Of a stretch of 64,000 nt of DNA, positions 36,144-49,512 are shown piece by piece. Made by a program: the position numbers and the translations under genes. The stretch comes from Epiperipatus broadwayi (taxonomy: Eukaryota; Onychophora; Udeonychophora; Euonychophora; Peripatidae), in assembly GCA_028023455.1 (NCBI GenBank), contig JAQFVV010012529.1, forward strand, positions 248,001-312,000. The letters are read 5' to 3'. The first letter of the stretch is position 1, and every line of letters begins with the position of its first letter. Under the pieces are notes generated by a model. That model did no database searches, was not told where the DNA came from, and saw nothing but the letters and a program-made list of their open reading frames with translations.

Positions 36144-38694
36144 TGTAACAGAATAAATGGACCAAACCTCTGTGATAACTGGGCATGGGTAAAGAACATA
36201 TACTTTAGTTATTCATTATAAATAGTAGAAAACATGAATGATAAAACATCTAAACTATAAATCAGAAGTTATTTATTTATCTTAACTAGCAACTATTTCT
36301 AATTTATGAGTACCATGGAAGTCAGGATATTTACTCAATATATATCCATGCTAAATCTCCCTACTATTATTGCAACACCACACCAAAAATATAGATTATG
36401 AGACAAATTTTCGTTAAGTCTAAAATTATGAAAAGTACACTTGGTGAAATGATAGTATAATAGATCAGTTAAAATAAATCTATGAGAATGACAACTACCA
36501 GATAAACAACAATAATATGACTATTACAAATATACATAAATAAAATATAAAACAAAAGTAATTAATGATTAACAAAAATAAATAAATAAACACCAACAAA
36601 AAGTAATACTTGATCTGAGCAACATTCTAAGCCTTTTCATTTGATGTTTCTTAAAATTTTTTTAATCAAATATACTCTATCATTTTGTCAAGAATAAATT
36701 AATAAAATAAATGTAGTGAAAATATTTATATGAGCTGTAAATAAAATCTAGTGTCACTATTCAAATTCAAGACCATAGCTTATTTATAATCGTAAAGCTA
36801 TAACACATATGGTGATTAATTGAGTGCATATTCACCATGTATTGGCTTATTAAAATGTTTTATTTATGAACTTAGGCAGAAATTCTGAATGATTATTTTA
36901 AATTAAATAAACAATTATAAAAATTCTTATTAGTTGAATCATTATTCTATAAAATATGTGTTTGAGTTGTGCTATTTAGTTAATTATTTTAAGAGGAAAG
37001 ATATTTACAATATCATGAATAAGTATACTTTTCCTCAAATTGGTTTTATATAAAATAATTTTTTTTTTAATATTTATTTTCTATATAAGTCATAAAATAA
37101 CTAAGAATATATTCATCCACAACATTATTGTGGCTATTAATATTTCATTATCATATAAGTAAGATATTCATTTAAGATGTATACAATAACTATTTCTTTC
37201 CTTGTATTATACACAAAAGTCCAAGGTTTCAATTCTCCAATTTAAAAATTTAATGTAATATTAGGAGGTTGTTCTATAATGATTAATAAAATAAGTAAAT
37301 AACACAATGTCAAGTAAATATTTCTTTTATTAACTTATAAAAAAAGTATCTGCCATTTTCATGAAAGAAGATTTATTTCACTTTGGAGTAATATTATGTT
37401 ACTATCTCATTTTGATATATGTATGCCTGATTGTTATACATTAAATATATATTTTAAAAAAGATATTTATAAATGCAATATTTGCCACCAAATGTGTATG
37501 CTTATATATAATTATTTCTCTTAAAGTTTATATATAATTAATTACAGTATCTTTTAATATTTATTTTTTAAATATTCTTCGAATTGAATTTTCTTCATTT
37601 TCTAAAAATTAATAATCATTAAATAAATATGAAACTGAATTCCCAGAATAAAGAAAAATTATAATAATAAAATAATGTTTTCATTTGTATTTTTTTTTTT
37701 TTTCCATTTTCGTTTTTGGGATCCTTTGGTATCAAAAGTGATGCTTCAAATGGCATTATTTCACTGATTGAAGAAATCATTGCTTTAGTATTTCTTATTA
37801 TTTTGTGAATTATCTCCACAACAAAATAATTAGCAAATCAATTATGAAATAAGATAGGTTCAAATTTCAAAATTGTTGTTAATTTTTTTAATTCTTTGGA
37901 AATCTGGACGGATGAGAGAGAAATGTTTTTGTTTTCTTAGTTATATGCCTTTATCATGCAAAGTTCTATGTTGTTATACTATTTATTATATTGTATGCAT
38001 CACACAGCATTTTTCTATTCAATATATTGTGAATAAAATAAATGTTATATTTTAAAAACAAATACAGTGATTTATCTTTCTTTTTTTTTTTTTACATATT
38101 ATGATTTATCATTAATATAGCTATTATTTTTTGTTATTTATAATAAAACAAATAAATATGTTTTTTTTAAGTATATGTGTTTACATTTTTTCAACACCCA
38201 CATGTCCAATTCACATCTTTTTATAACCAAGGTTCCTAGCCATGGTTAAAATAAAAATTGTATTTAATTATTTTAAGAGCTACTATTTATCTTCACCTTT
38301 AACAAGAAAATTTTGATTGAATACCTTACTACCTATTTTGTTTTCTTTTATTTTTTATATATATTATTATTCTCTTCTTTACTAGATTGCCATTTTGAGC
38401 CTAAATTTTTTTTTTTTAAAATAAATAATAAATATATTTTAAGCATAGGAAAATGTATATAATATGCATTAAATTCTCTGAGCGATGACAGGTGAATGTG
38501 GTTAGGAAATAGAATGTTCTAACTAAGTGTTACTTGAATATTATTGATGATCATTTACCATTGTTTCTCATTCCATTAACATAACTTACTCTGACATTTT
38601 AATAAACATTAATGAGCTTTTTACATTACAATGTGCATAGTATATATATACCAATTATGATTTATTGCTTACATTTTTTCTCCAAACATTTTAG
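36144..38694. other. Intron 3, last part; possible LTR-like start at 36144
   Basis: At 36144 a TGTAACAGAAT start follows a TATATAT tract, like the starts at 50540 and 53139, but I could not find a matching right end. The remainder is AT-rich without coding signal and leads to the acceptor at 38694. Confidence 0.35.
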
Positions 38695-38742
38695 TCTCAG
38701 CTGCATTATCATTAAGTGATGTACCCTGGAATGGACCTATAG
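38695..38742 (+). CDS. PNPT1: PNPT1 exon 4 of window (SLSDVPWNGP motif)
   Basis: A 48-nt exon encoding VSAALSLSDVPWNGPI plus the first base of a Gly codon. The SLSD(I/V)PWNGP(V/I)G motif is diagnostic of animal PNPT1 and corresponds to LSGIPFNGPIG in bacterial PNPase. There is a second possible acceptor (CTCAG at 38700), but the start after TTAG at 38694 keeps the frame and gives the same spacing as human PNPT1 (IN-x3-x-ALSLSD), so it is preferred. The donor is GTAAGT at 38743. Confidence 0.93.
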
Positions 38743-41385
38743 GTAAGTAATAATATAGTTTTGTTTTTTTTATAATTGTGTTCCATTTATTTTTTCACAT
38801 TTTGCTTATGTTGTAATTTCATCCTTGTTTTCTAGTTTATTGTAAAAAGAAATTGGACACAATTTTTTTATTATGATAGATTTAAAGAAAAGATTTAAGA
38901 AAGAAAATATTTAGAGTTAATATTTGACTTTATTTAATTTGTTTGAAAATACTCTTATTGTGATTTAAGTTTATATTATAACTTATGAATTTTAAAATAT
39001 AATTATAAATCAATTTTATTATTGATATAAACAATATCTCTAAAAATTTAAACTATGTTTTTAATATATCCTTTAGTCAAATTAGTAAAAATGATTTTCA
39101 CATAATAAAGAAATCCATAATGAATAATTCTCTTGGAATCTATCTTAATTCTATACTTATTTTTTTTAGACTAGGGATAGAATTAATCTTAATTATGCTT
39201 TTATCTATATCTATCAGATTTACTCAAAAAATTAATGAATTGAAAACTATAAGCACATTTAACAATTTGACCTCAACTGAAAATCATCTCAATAACACAA
39301 ATAATAAAATAAAAAGTTATTAAACAATGTTTTTAATAAAAATGATATTCAGGAAATTTTTATTATTTAAGAATGCATTTATATAAATTTCTGTTAGTGT
39401 CAGGCAATTTTGATTAATATGATTCTTTATATAAAAATAATATATTTGATTAATACTTGATGTTTAAATTTAAAAATTTATTCTTCATTATTTAACAAAT
39501 TTTGGAAAATTGATTTTGAATACTTTTACTAACCAAAGAATTTGGCAGTGATATATTGTTTGGTTAAGAACAAAATTTATTAAAGCTTCACATGATAAGA
39601 TTCATCTACTATGTTTTGAAAGAATCAGTTTTAAAAGAAAGGTGATATATATATATTTATCATTTATATATATATATAGGAGATTGAGATATGTATTACT
39701 TTATAAATATTATACTATATATATGGATTATATATTATAATATATACATGATAGCAGACAGAAATAAGGGGGAGGAAAATGAATCAGCATAAGTATTTAA
39801 TCTTTGGGGACAAGTTAGTAATAGCAAGGGAAGGATAAGGCCATTTAAATATAAAATAATATATATTTATATCAATCCTGCCATTTGGATAAAGAGATAA
39901 TCAAAATTAGCACAATTATAATAATCCTATGTATATGAAATATATATGTATATAGTGAGTTTTGCCTGTTTTAATATGAAAAGTTAATGCTTAATAATGA
40001 AACAAACTTTTGAGATTTCACACTTAAATCCAAATAACAGAGATGAAATAAGATAGGAGGAAAAATATAATTTAATTTAATCATAAATTCATAAAATATT
40101 ATAGATAAAAGTCATTACTCCTAATTAGCTGAAGGTAAATTAAATCTTCTATGGATTAAGAATTATATTAGGTTTAAAACCAGAGCACAACCCAATTCTG
40201 GGAAATTCATAGGAGGATATTCTACATCATCAGCATTACTGAACTATACCACAACTAATTTAGTAGAATATGAACTCTTATCTCATAAGCTATTACAAAA
40301 TTAATTTATTATATTTAAATGGTAAGAATTTACAAGAAGAGAAACAGGAGACTAGATTAATAAATAACCAAAAAAAAATATTTATTATACAATAAGACAT
40401 ATAAAGAATATTAAGATACTATTACATTAAGTTATAAAATAAATAATAAATACATAAATATTACCATCCTTCCGCTGATCACACTTAAAACAAAAGATTT
40501 AGCAAAGTTTAATATTTTTCTTCATATGTTTGTTTTTATATTATGGAGTCTATTCCAGTATTTAAGACACTATAAATCCACCCTTAAAAAAAAATTAGAA
40601 ACATTAAATTTCAACTAGCTGCTTCAAAATTTAAATTATTTAGATCATATTTCTTTACCTCTCTAAAGACACAAATATTTAACAAGAGAGGACTTTTATT
40701 TAACAAATACATACAAGCATAATTTTTTAATGTAGATTAGACACAACTCAGAAATGGCAATTCAAGTTAGATTACATATCAGGCTTTGACTAAATGATTA
40801 ATCCAGCTACATTGTATCCAGTGTAAACGGTACACACACACTGGACTTAGCCACCATGGGTTATATCATTTTATAATATTTATTTTTGTTCATAACTTGG
40901 CTGCTATATAAAAATAAAATTTCTACAAGCTGCTAATGATGACTGTAAAACCAAAAGACAAACTTAAGATGCTGGGAAGGAGCTTTTAATAGAAATTTTA
41001 AATCACATTTTTATTTAAACTGTCATTGTTTAGAAATAAATAAATCATATTTATCATCTTTTCAATCATTTTTTTTTAGTTACTTTTATTACTTACAGTA
41101 ACAAAAAAAATATTTGTTACAATACAAAATCTTTTTTATAAACTTGACATTTTAACAAAATTTGAATCTTTTTTTTAAAAAAGAACTTTCATTGTTAAAT
41201 TTAGGGACAATACAAGCAAATTTCAAATCAGTGAACTAAAAGAAATCTTTTTCTTTCTTTTTTAAAACTTTCTTGTCTATTTTTTTTAAAAATTATCTTT
41301 AATACACTGTTACTCAAAGCAACCAGCAATTCACCAATCTTGTGTGCAATTATGTATCTTGCTTTGCAACTGATACAATATATAT
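38743..41385. other. Intron 4, first part
   Basis: AT-rich. Short TA tracts occur near 39645, 39670 and 39715. The block 39740-40260 and 40780-40860 are somewhat GC-richer but carry no recognised domain or terminal repeat. Confidence 0.5.
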
Positions 41386-41389
41386 TTAG

Positions 41390-42470
41390 ATATGAAAACT
41401 GGTGTTAAACAAGGATGTATATTTGCTCCAACATTATTTTCAATTTTTATGACAATACTTCAGACAGGGATCAAAGTATGATACCAGTTTGATAATGGGA
41501 TTTTTAATTTGAATCAATTAAAAGCAAAAAGAAGACTCTCATCTTCTTGGATTCTGGATTTATAGTTTGCTGATGATTGTGCTATATTTGTCAGTTCAAA
41601 AAATGATTTACAGAATGTTCTTAATATTTTGAATGCAACTTATAAAGATAACAGTTTGTTAATGTTCAAAAAATTCAAATTCTATACAGAAGAAAAATCC
41701 TCAGCAACTTTTTGCTTGAATTAGTTTAAATACTATGATAGTTTTATAAGTAGAAAGATGGATATAGATATTGAGATCCAACACAGATTCCAATGTGCGG
41801 TTGCTTTTAACAAGTTAAAAGATAGAGTATTTCATCATAAGGAAATAACTACTGCAACTAAGTTAGCTTTATATAAAGCTGTTTTATCTTATTTATTGTA
41901 TGGATTTGAAACTTGAATATCCTAGCAGTGCAATATAAAAGCATTAGAATAATTTTATTTAAGAACCTTCAGTAAAATTTTTAAAATACAATGGCTAGAT
42001 CATAAAACCAATCAATACATTTCTCAGCTTACAAGATTTGATACTAGTGAGTCCATTATTGTAAAATCACATCTTCATTGGATAGGACATGTAAAATGAA
42101 TGAACAATGGAAAACTTTCTAAAATAATGTTTTATGGTGAACTTGAACATACATTTCATAGGAGAGGTAGACCACGTCTAAGTTATAACGATTATCTCAA
42201 AGACATTTTAAAGAAGTGCAATACCAGTTGTATCCATTGTGAAGATATGTCAGAGAATAGAATATATTGGAGAATTAAAATTGGACATGATGTTGAAGTA
42301 TTTTAGAAAGAAAAATTTTCTGCTGAGGAAACTAAAAGACAACATCATAATATATCAAATAAACAGAAAAGTGAAATAGTGTGTTTTATATGTGGTGGTA
42401 TTTGGGGTTCACAGATTTGTTTGTATAGTCACTGCTATACTCATGTTTGAGTGACTTTATTTTTATTATA
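41390..42470 (+). mobile_element. Decayed EN/RT non-LTR retrotransposon (LINE family B, copy 2)
   Basis: 5'-truncated copy starting inside RT: KTGVKQGCIFAPTLFSIFMT (about 41395-41454), RT motif C FADD intact at 41566-41577 (within FADDCAIFVSSKNDL), then HRFQCAVAFNKLKDRVFHHK (about 41786-41845), LSYLLYGFET, and a C-terminal stretch with RRGRPRLSYNDYLKDILKKC (within 42100-42306). A C-x2-C...H...H finger follows (CFICGG...SHCYTH, 42370-42450). This is the GRPR.RY.D.LK plus C-terminal zinc finger layout typical of animal endonuclease-reverse transcriptases. Internal stops make it non-functional. Confidence 0.88.
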
Positions 42471-43325
42471 TATTTAGCAGGAAATCAATTCATAACGCTA
42501 ACAGATAGGCATGTGATATGTTGTATACATGTGTAGGTGCATTTATGTATGCGTATATTGTTTATGTTAATGATAAAATATATTTTAAGAAATTTTTAAA
42601 ATGTATAAGATAATTTTAAATATTGTATAAAATAATTTTAAATTTAATTATTAAAAAGAAAATAATAATGTTTGATTAAAGTTTTAAACATAAGACATTT
42701 AATAAAAAATTATTAATTTACATACACACTTTGACATTATTTTTAAATGGAAAAACCACATTTTGGGAATTTATCATCTATGTGTCCTAAAAATTGATAA
42801 GAAATTGGATCATCAGCAGTTTTATAAAATAGCTATAACTGATATGTTTCACATGGAATTTACTGTGGTAGCAGGCTAAAATATGAGATCCTCCCTAGAT
42901 ATGTGAAACAACTTTATAAGAAAGTCTCCAGAATAAATTAGAAACAAAATAAATTGTGAATTTTTACCCCTACAGGAACTTGACAAATAGATTAGAATTA
43001 TGTACAAATGTAGTTGTCACTATTAAATGTTATAAATATAATTCAATAAACAAATAAAGAATTTACAGTCAACATCCAGGATACAAATTTCAGAGCACTG
43101 AACTTAATTTAAAAATAACTAATATTTATGATAGCAAGTTTATTTAAAGTTAAATATTATATCGACATCTCTATTTATACATAATTTGCCAGTAAATTTT
43201 AAATGTAAACTGTTTGAAATTTAAGCAAGAACTTTTGGTATAAAAATATTATAGATATATTTTTATTGTCATTAATGCATTTAAAAATGTTTTATAAGTA
43301 ATGCATATTTACAGTAATGATTGTA
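42471..43325. other. Intron 4, no gene seen
   Basis: AT-rich sequence without identified features. Confidence 0.55.
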
Positions 43326-43329
43326 TCAT

Positions 43330-44235
43330 TTAAAGTTTTAAGATTTTAATAATTTTGTTTTAATAATGATAAAAACTTTATGTAAGTTTATTTATTGTTT
43401 AAAATTAACAGAATAATTTCTTTACTATTTAAATAAATGAATTATTAAAATTCAATTTACAAAAAAAAAATATGCAAACAATTTTACATTGAATGTTATA
43501 AATTTAAATAAATGAATGCAGGACAAGATTGAACGAACAATTTCAGATTATTTGGCAATGCGAATGATCTAAATTTAAATGATTTTTGAACTTCATTTCA
43601 TGCGTGCTGAATGAGTAAATGTTAAATGCTTGCTGTAATTTTATAGAATATTGTTATTGTAACGGGTGTACTCGTTTACCGTATACTTATTAAAATGTAA
43701 CTAGGGTTGCTGTAATTTTATAGAATATTGTTATAAAATGATAATGCAACTAAATTAATTTAAATGCATGGATCTATTTGTTGTTTATATATAGAGATGT
43801 TGATTGTGAGATATGCATATATTTAATATATTTTATATATAATCAATAGTAGTGATAGATATGAAGCTATTTAATTATTCCAAGTTTGAAATAAGGGTTA
43901 TATTGTGTCTGTGTATCTTGTTCTGTTTTGAGTATAAAAATGCAGATGTGGAATTTCTACTTTTACATTCAAAAATCATTTAAATTTAGGTCATTTGCAT
44001 TGTCAAACGATTTTAAATGGTTCATTCAATCATGCCCTACATTCATTTATTTAAATTCTAATTTATAATATTCAAAGTAAAATTGTTTGTAAATTTTTTT
44101 TTTTCTAAATGGAATCCTAAAAATTCATTTACTTAAATGGTAAAAGAATTTATTTTTTTAATTGTCAACAATAAATAAACTTGCATGCTATTTTTATTAT
44201 TATCAAAACAAAATTAAAATACTATTTAAATCTTA
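43330..44235. repeat. Palindromic repeat (family C), split copy
   Basis: The outer arms, about 43340-43570 and 43980-44225, are inverted copies sharing ATTTAAATAAATGAATG(C/T)AGG, GAACGAACAATTT-like and TTTGGCAATGCGAATGA-like blocks. Bases 43435-43960 are also a direct relative of 46840-47250 (both with TTATTCCAAGTTT.AAATA and GTATAAAAATGCAGATGTG). The element ends just before a TGTAAC-starting insertion at 44241. Confidence 0.75.
43630..43734. repeat. 28-bp direct repeat around a 49-bp insert
   Basis: The 28 bp at 43630-43657 recur exactly at 43707-43734 (TTGCTGTAATTTTATAGAAT and following bases). Between them are 49 bp starting TGTAACGGGTGTACTCG. The related copy at about 47022-47050 has the block only once and lacks the insert. 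Confidence 0.9.
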
Positions 44236-44240
44236 AATAT

Positions 44241-46812
44241 TGTAACGGTCAGAAAACGTGTGACTCGTAAACATAGTGCAGAATTCGACCACCATACAGA
44301 ACAGCAGCACCATCGATTAGCGAAGCCACCCGTGGTACTGAGTTCGAACATAGTTTATCGGTTCCACAATACAATCCACGAAACAACGCATCTGATGCGA
44401 CATTAGTAAATATTTCCTTAGGCACGGTGGTCAGGGATATGCAAGAGACTCATGATTTTATTCTCGAGTTAGCCAATAACCAAACTAATATTAATTAAAC
44501 ATTCATATTTACATAATCGAGGAAATATTATATAGAATGGGTATCTTAATAAATGAAACGTAACTGCATGCGTATAGTTTAAAATTATTTATTAATACAT
44601 TTTAATAAAATCATTTACTAATAATATTTTATGGACCAACAGCTTCAGTAGTGGGATTTGCAACATGATTATATTTTAAAGAATACATTTATTTATTTAG
44701 ACATTATTTTATATTGAGGATTTCAGTAGCGGTATTTCCGATACTGTAATGTTTACAAAAGGAATACATTTATTTGAAGGCGTAATCTAGCTACCTAAAA
44801 TTCTTGAGTGAGTATTTCTAATGCATGCCTGGAGAGATTTATACCTTTGCAATGCAAGAGTCTAAAGTATGGGTTATAAGAGTAATAGCAGACATATATT
44901 TATTTAATTAAAATATTTATTTATAACTAAGGGCAAACATTTATTTGAGAGTGAATTATGCAGATAATGCAGAGGCGGAGTGATATGTTTAGAATAATAA
45001 AACTAAGCAAAGGAACACGTACGCTTTAGAAAGGCGATATGGAATGGCAGTATATCGAAACTGCAATGCCGTGAATGAGTTTATAAGAATGTCAGGCTGG
45101 TCTCTGCCATCGGCCCGACGAAGTAAGGTGTCACATAAGCATAACCAGGGACAAGCGGTCCGTGTCGCAGTTTTGCCGGCTGGCTGCATGACATTGTCAA
45201 GTCCTACGGGAGCACCCATTATGCCCGCTTGTGTAGGACGACTGGGGTTAATTTCAACCCTGAAGAATCCGGAAATTTCACGGCGGAATGGGTCATCGCG
45301 TCTCTAAAACGTAACACATGTATACTGTATAAACGGTTATGATGAGATTTAAGTAGATTTCTGACTTGGCCCTACATTACCAACATTTACTCAAGAACTC
45401 TGGCGACTCTCAAAGAAATGGGATTTTCTAGAATTATTCATTAGATTTAATAAATACAATATATATAAACTGGGAGTTATTACAACTAATATGCCAGCCA
45501 TTTGCGAAGTAGTAGACCCTGCATTACAATAATGATGCACTGAATGCATGTCGATTTATATGAAAGTAAAGTTATTTAGGAAAGTAAATATTAATGAAAA
45601 TTGGACACACATTCATTGTTTTAAGTGATCATAGATTTAAACTTTGAAATTTGAGACGATTATGAGCATGCAATAAGTAAATAATAACTATAGATAGAAT
45701 GTAGATTTGAGAAATACGCACCCAAGAAAGACAGAGTGAGGTAAGCTAGATTATTAGAGAAATTTACATATTAAATTAATTATTCAGTTTTAGTTATACA
45801 TATGGTAGTTTTACATTTTATAATTTAGATAAGTAGTATGAAGAAGAGCTATAGCATATTATTAGAGTACTCTAGAGTTTGAACACAGACAGGTACCTGT
45901 TTTATAAGAAGTTTCTGATTCCATTAGTTTAGCAGCAAAAAGTTCACGAGTGGCAATTCTTTCTTGTATTTAGATATTCATTTAATTTCATGGCAGCAGC
46001 AGCTTTCTCATTCATTTCAGGCAGCAGATCTTCATGGTGAATTTATGACGGGCAATGGAAAGTTCGGCATCCGATAGGCCATCTCCCAATGGAGAATAAT
46101 CTAGGTGCTTTACTCGGTCATACCTTGGCAGGAACAAATTATTTTATTATTTTTGGAGACTCTCAGTGATCGAGAGCAAAGCTAAAGTTTAAGTGAATGT
46201 CTCCAGCAAGTCTAAGATGGCCTCTTTTTTTTATCTTGATCTTTCACATTTTTGTTAAGATATTTTTAGGTTCTACTTAATCTGCCCTGAGGATAATCAA
46301 TGCCTTTTGTTGGTTTTTAATTAAAGAAAGCTGCCGTTCTATTGTTTACATTTTACATTTACTAATTATACTTTGGGGAATTTTTCTTTAATTAATCTAT
46401 TATCTATCACTGACCGATGCTTTTCAATTTCAAAGACAAAAAGGGAACATAAGATTATTTTAACTTTTAATTAAATATTACATCAGATATTTTTAGAATT
46501 ATTATTAAACGAAATTTAAACAAAGCAATAAATACGAACTTTATAATCCAAAATAAATGATGAAAATTATACAAAATTATATAACTAAAAGAAATCTAAA
46601 TTATACTATTTTATCCTTATTTATTGCGTTTAATTTGAGATCGAAATATGTGCGTGTTTATGCTGAATTCTACATATATTTATACATTTTAATATTGCTA
46701 CACACACACAATTCGATATCAAAAAGTTTAAATTTGGGCGGGATAAACCGGTCAGTGAGAGACGACAGAAAAAGGTGAAACTTAAGATTCGAATACGAAT
46801 CTTACTGTTTCA
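44241..46812. mobile_element. Putative solo LTR or LTR-like element, 2.6 kb
   Basis: Sequence composition changes sharply here to a GC-richer type. The block starts TGTAACGGTCAG and ends TTACTGTTTCA, giving TG...CA ends flanked by ATAT (44237-44240 and 46813-46816), which would fit an LTR with a 4-bp target duplication, though the flank is low-complexity. It separates two copies of family C. Short frames on either strand (for example 45044-45307 and 45219-44989) are not recognised, and no RT, protease or integrase is seen. Boundaries are tentative. Confidence 0.45.
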
Positions 46813-46839
46813 ATATTTAAATTATACAATATAAATAAG

Positions 46840-47290
46840 TGAATTATTAGAACTCAATTTAGACTAAAATATATATACAAATATTTTTACTTTGAATGTT
46901 ATAAATTTGAATTTAAATAAATTAATGTAAAACAAAATTGAATGAACCATTTGAGATTGTTTGACAATGCAAATGATATTTATGAACTTCATTTTATGTG
47001 TGTTGAATGAGTAAGTTTTAAAAGCTTGCTATAACTTTATAGAATCTTATTATAAAATTGTTATCTAATTGTTGTTTATTTGAGGAGATGTTGAGTGTGA
47101 GGTGTGCATGTATCTAATATATTTTATATGTAGTCAGTATTAGTGACAGGTGTGAAGATATTAAATTATTCCAAGTTTAAAATATGTGTGGATATTGATC
47201 AGTTTCAAGTATAAAAATGCAGATGTGAAATTCTTGCTTACTTGCATTGATAATGATATGCATGCTCACAGATGTAGATTTCTGCTTTTA
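46840..47290. repeat. Family C repeat, second copy
   Basis: Direct relative of 43435-43965, lacking the 77-bp duplication/insert at 43.63 kb. Shared blocks include GAATGTTATAAATTT, GAACTTCATTTTATG-like, GAGATGTTGA.TGTGAG and AAATGCAGATGTG. Confidence 0.75.
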
Positions 47291-48545
47291 CATTGAAGAT
47301 AATTATATTCTTACCCTTTGTTATTTATATTTTGATATTTCTTACATTACAGTGAAAATCCTGATATACTATGATTAGTTGATATAATAAAATTATATGA
47401 AATTTTATGGGTGCATATATTTATGCATGCACTTAAATGCAGACAGATATATCTTTGTTATGAACTACTGATAATAATTCTATTTACATTTATCTGATTA
47501 TATTTTAAATATTATGACTTATATCAATATATTTTACATCATATCTTGTCTTTGCCTTTTTATAGAGAACTAAGTTTATGCTTGTTATAATATTACTGTT
47601 GGTAAATAAAATTGCTTTATTGCAGATATCATGTATAATATGTCAAGATACTTACGTAAATCCTATTAGAGATCTCATTCTCATTTTTATATTCATGAAT
47701 TAAATGATATTGTATACATTCATGCTTATGTGATTCATTGAAGTATAAGAAGTCATATATATTTATCAGTATAGAGATAAGATAACAATAATAAAATTAA
47801 TATAAAGCTAAATGTGAAGTCTTTATGGAAAATTGTTAAAAGAATCTCATAGAATTATATTTTAAAAACTATAAAAATTTGATATTTGGTTTTATACTTT
47901 GTTGGGTGCATTATGAGCATTCCTTATCTCATTTACCAATAAGTTATTCTAACTTTGGTACTATCAGTGTGAGAAAAAAATCTACCCTTTTAGTTATTAA
48001 ATTATTACTCTGTTTGTGTGTTAATAAATATGTTAATGGTTTTACTTGTTGATTATATGATTCATTTTAAGAAACATTTAGTAATAGTGATAGTTTCTGA
48101 CAATTATAATATATACAGAAGATTGAGACATGTATTACTTTATAATTATTATAATATATGCATGAATGTGTCAAGAAAAAGAGAAGATTGAAATATGCCT
48201 TTGGAGTTTCCTAGATGGAAAGAATTGTTGGGTATAATATAAAAGGCATTTGAATTTTGCATCTCAAAATTTTCTAGTAGCCACTTTTGTATTTTTTCTA
48301 AATGCATACTTATATGAATATTTTTGAAACCATGTCTCTGCCAAAATAAATTGTATAACTCACCAATCTTTATTTTGAATGTCAATAACAAAAAATGCAA
48401 AAAAAAAAAAATTGTTTCTAAATTTATTTATTTAATAAATGAAATATTCAATTTTCTACAATGGAATTTTTCAATTTTTTTATACAGAAAATTTATCAGT
48501 AACTTTATAATAATCCAATATTTAGGTTACATCATTTTCAATAAA
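47291..48545. other. Intron 4, no gene seen
   Basis: AT-rich; only low-complexity frames. Confidence 0.55.
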
Positions 48546-48547
48546 CA

Positions 48548-49512
48548 TTATTCTAGTTCACTTGCGTGTGTAGCACAATTGTCCTCAAAGCTGTGTATTG
48601 TTACCAAGTAGATAAATAAGAACGAATGAACTTAGCGCTTTCGAAGGGTCCAGCCTTCATAATCATAGCTTAACTGCTAATAAGGTTAATGATATGCTAA
48701 TTATGCTAGACATTCCATTTCCTCGATAAAGCATAGCATGTGTCTTTCCTGTTTATGGCGTCTTTGTCTCTGGAGATTAAGAAGCCTTCCTTGACTTTTT
48801 TTTTGAGGCCATGTCTCTCTTTGCACATGATTGTGGGGTTGTCTGGAATACACCCATGATGGCTTGTGTTCTGGTGCTGAGAATAGGTGGAAGGTTGATT
48901 GAGAGTTCTATTATATGCTGACTCTTTGTGTTGCACCCCCTCCCCCCCCAAACTCCAACAACTTAATCAACAACACTAAAGATCAAATTCCGCTTTTACA
49001 GACTCTCCATACAGTGTCCAATATTGCTTGCTCCAACAATAACTGTAAAGGCTCATACTATGGGAAAGAAATGGTGATCATGTGACTAGAGCATCTTTGT
49101 TCACGTGATTGGCACAACACAAATACTCATACAATAGAACTCTCAGTCAACTTTCCACCTATTCGGTTTTCTTTCAGCACCAGAACATAAGCCACCACGA
49201 GTGTATTCCAGACAACCTCACAATCATGTGCATAGAGAGACATGATCTCAAAAGAAAAGTCAGGGAAGCCTTCTTCATCTCCAGAGACAAAGATGCCATA
49301 AACAGGAAAGACACATGCTATGCTTTATTGGGGAAATGGAATGTCTAGCATAATTAGCATACATTTGCATATCATTAACCTTATTAGTAGTTAAGCTATG
49401 ATTATGAAGGCTGGACTCTTCAAAAGCGCTAAGCTCATTCGTTCTTATTTATCTATTTGGTAACAATACACAGCTTTGGGGACAATTGCACTACACACGC
49501 AAGTGAACTAGA
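48548..49512. mobile_element. Large palindrome of Penelope-like C-terminal sequence
   Basis: Arms of about 400 bp (48548-48942 and 49109-49512) are inverted copies with above 85% similarity by eye. Each arm encodes the same peptide, on the minus strand at 48951-48706 and on the plus strand at 49109-49348: IMCKERHGLKKKVKEGFLIS or IMCIERHDLKRKVREAFFIS, then RDKDAINRKDTCYAL. This is the same C-terminal endonuclease end found at 16.6 kb (IMCEERDNCKHKIKDAWFI), typical of GIY-YIG-bearing Penelope-like elements. Here the GIY-YIG core itself is missing from both arms. Confidence 0.75.
48990..49095. repeat. Foldback family A fragment inside palindrome spacer
   Basis: The spacer between the two palindrome arms holds GACTCTCCATACAGTGTCCA and, about 50 bp later, AATGGTGATCATGTGA, both hallmarks of family A termini. 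This fragment, about 100 bp, separates the arms. Confidence 0.7.

Noticed and set aside
38701-38742. Alternative acceptor CTCAG at 38700 for exon 4
   Set aside because: Using it removes six bases, keeping the frame but deleting two residues from a segment of conserved length in PNPT1; the TTAG site at 38694 gives the expected spacing.
45044-45307. 87-codon frame in the GC-richer block, with an overlapping antisense frame
   Set aside because: No recognisable domain, no splice or promoter support, and overlapping frames on both strands are expected from a GC-richer stretch. Kept only as part of the unclassified element.
48630-48660. Possible hammerhead ribozyme core (TTTCG near GCGC) in the Penelope-like palindrome
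   Set aside because: Penelope-like LTRs can carry hammerhead motifs, but I could not find the partner CTGATGA-type core at a suitable spacing on either strand.
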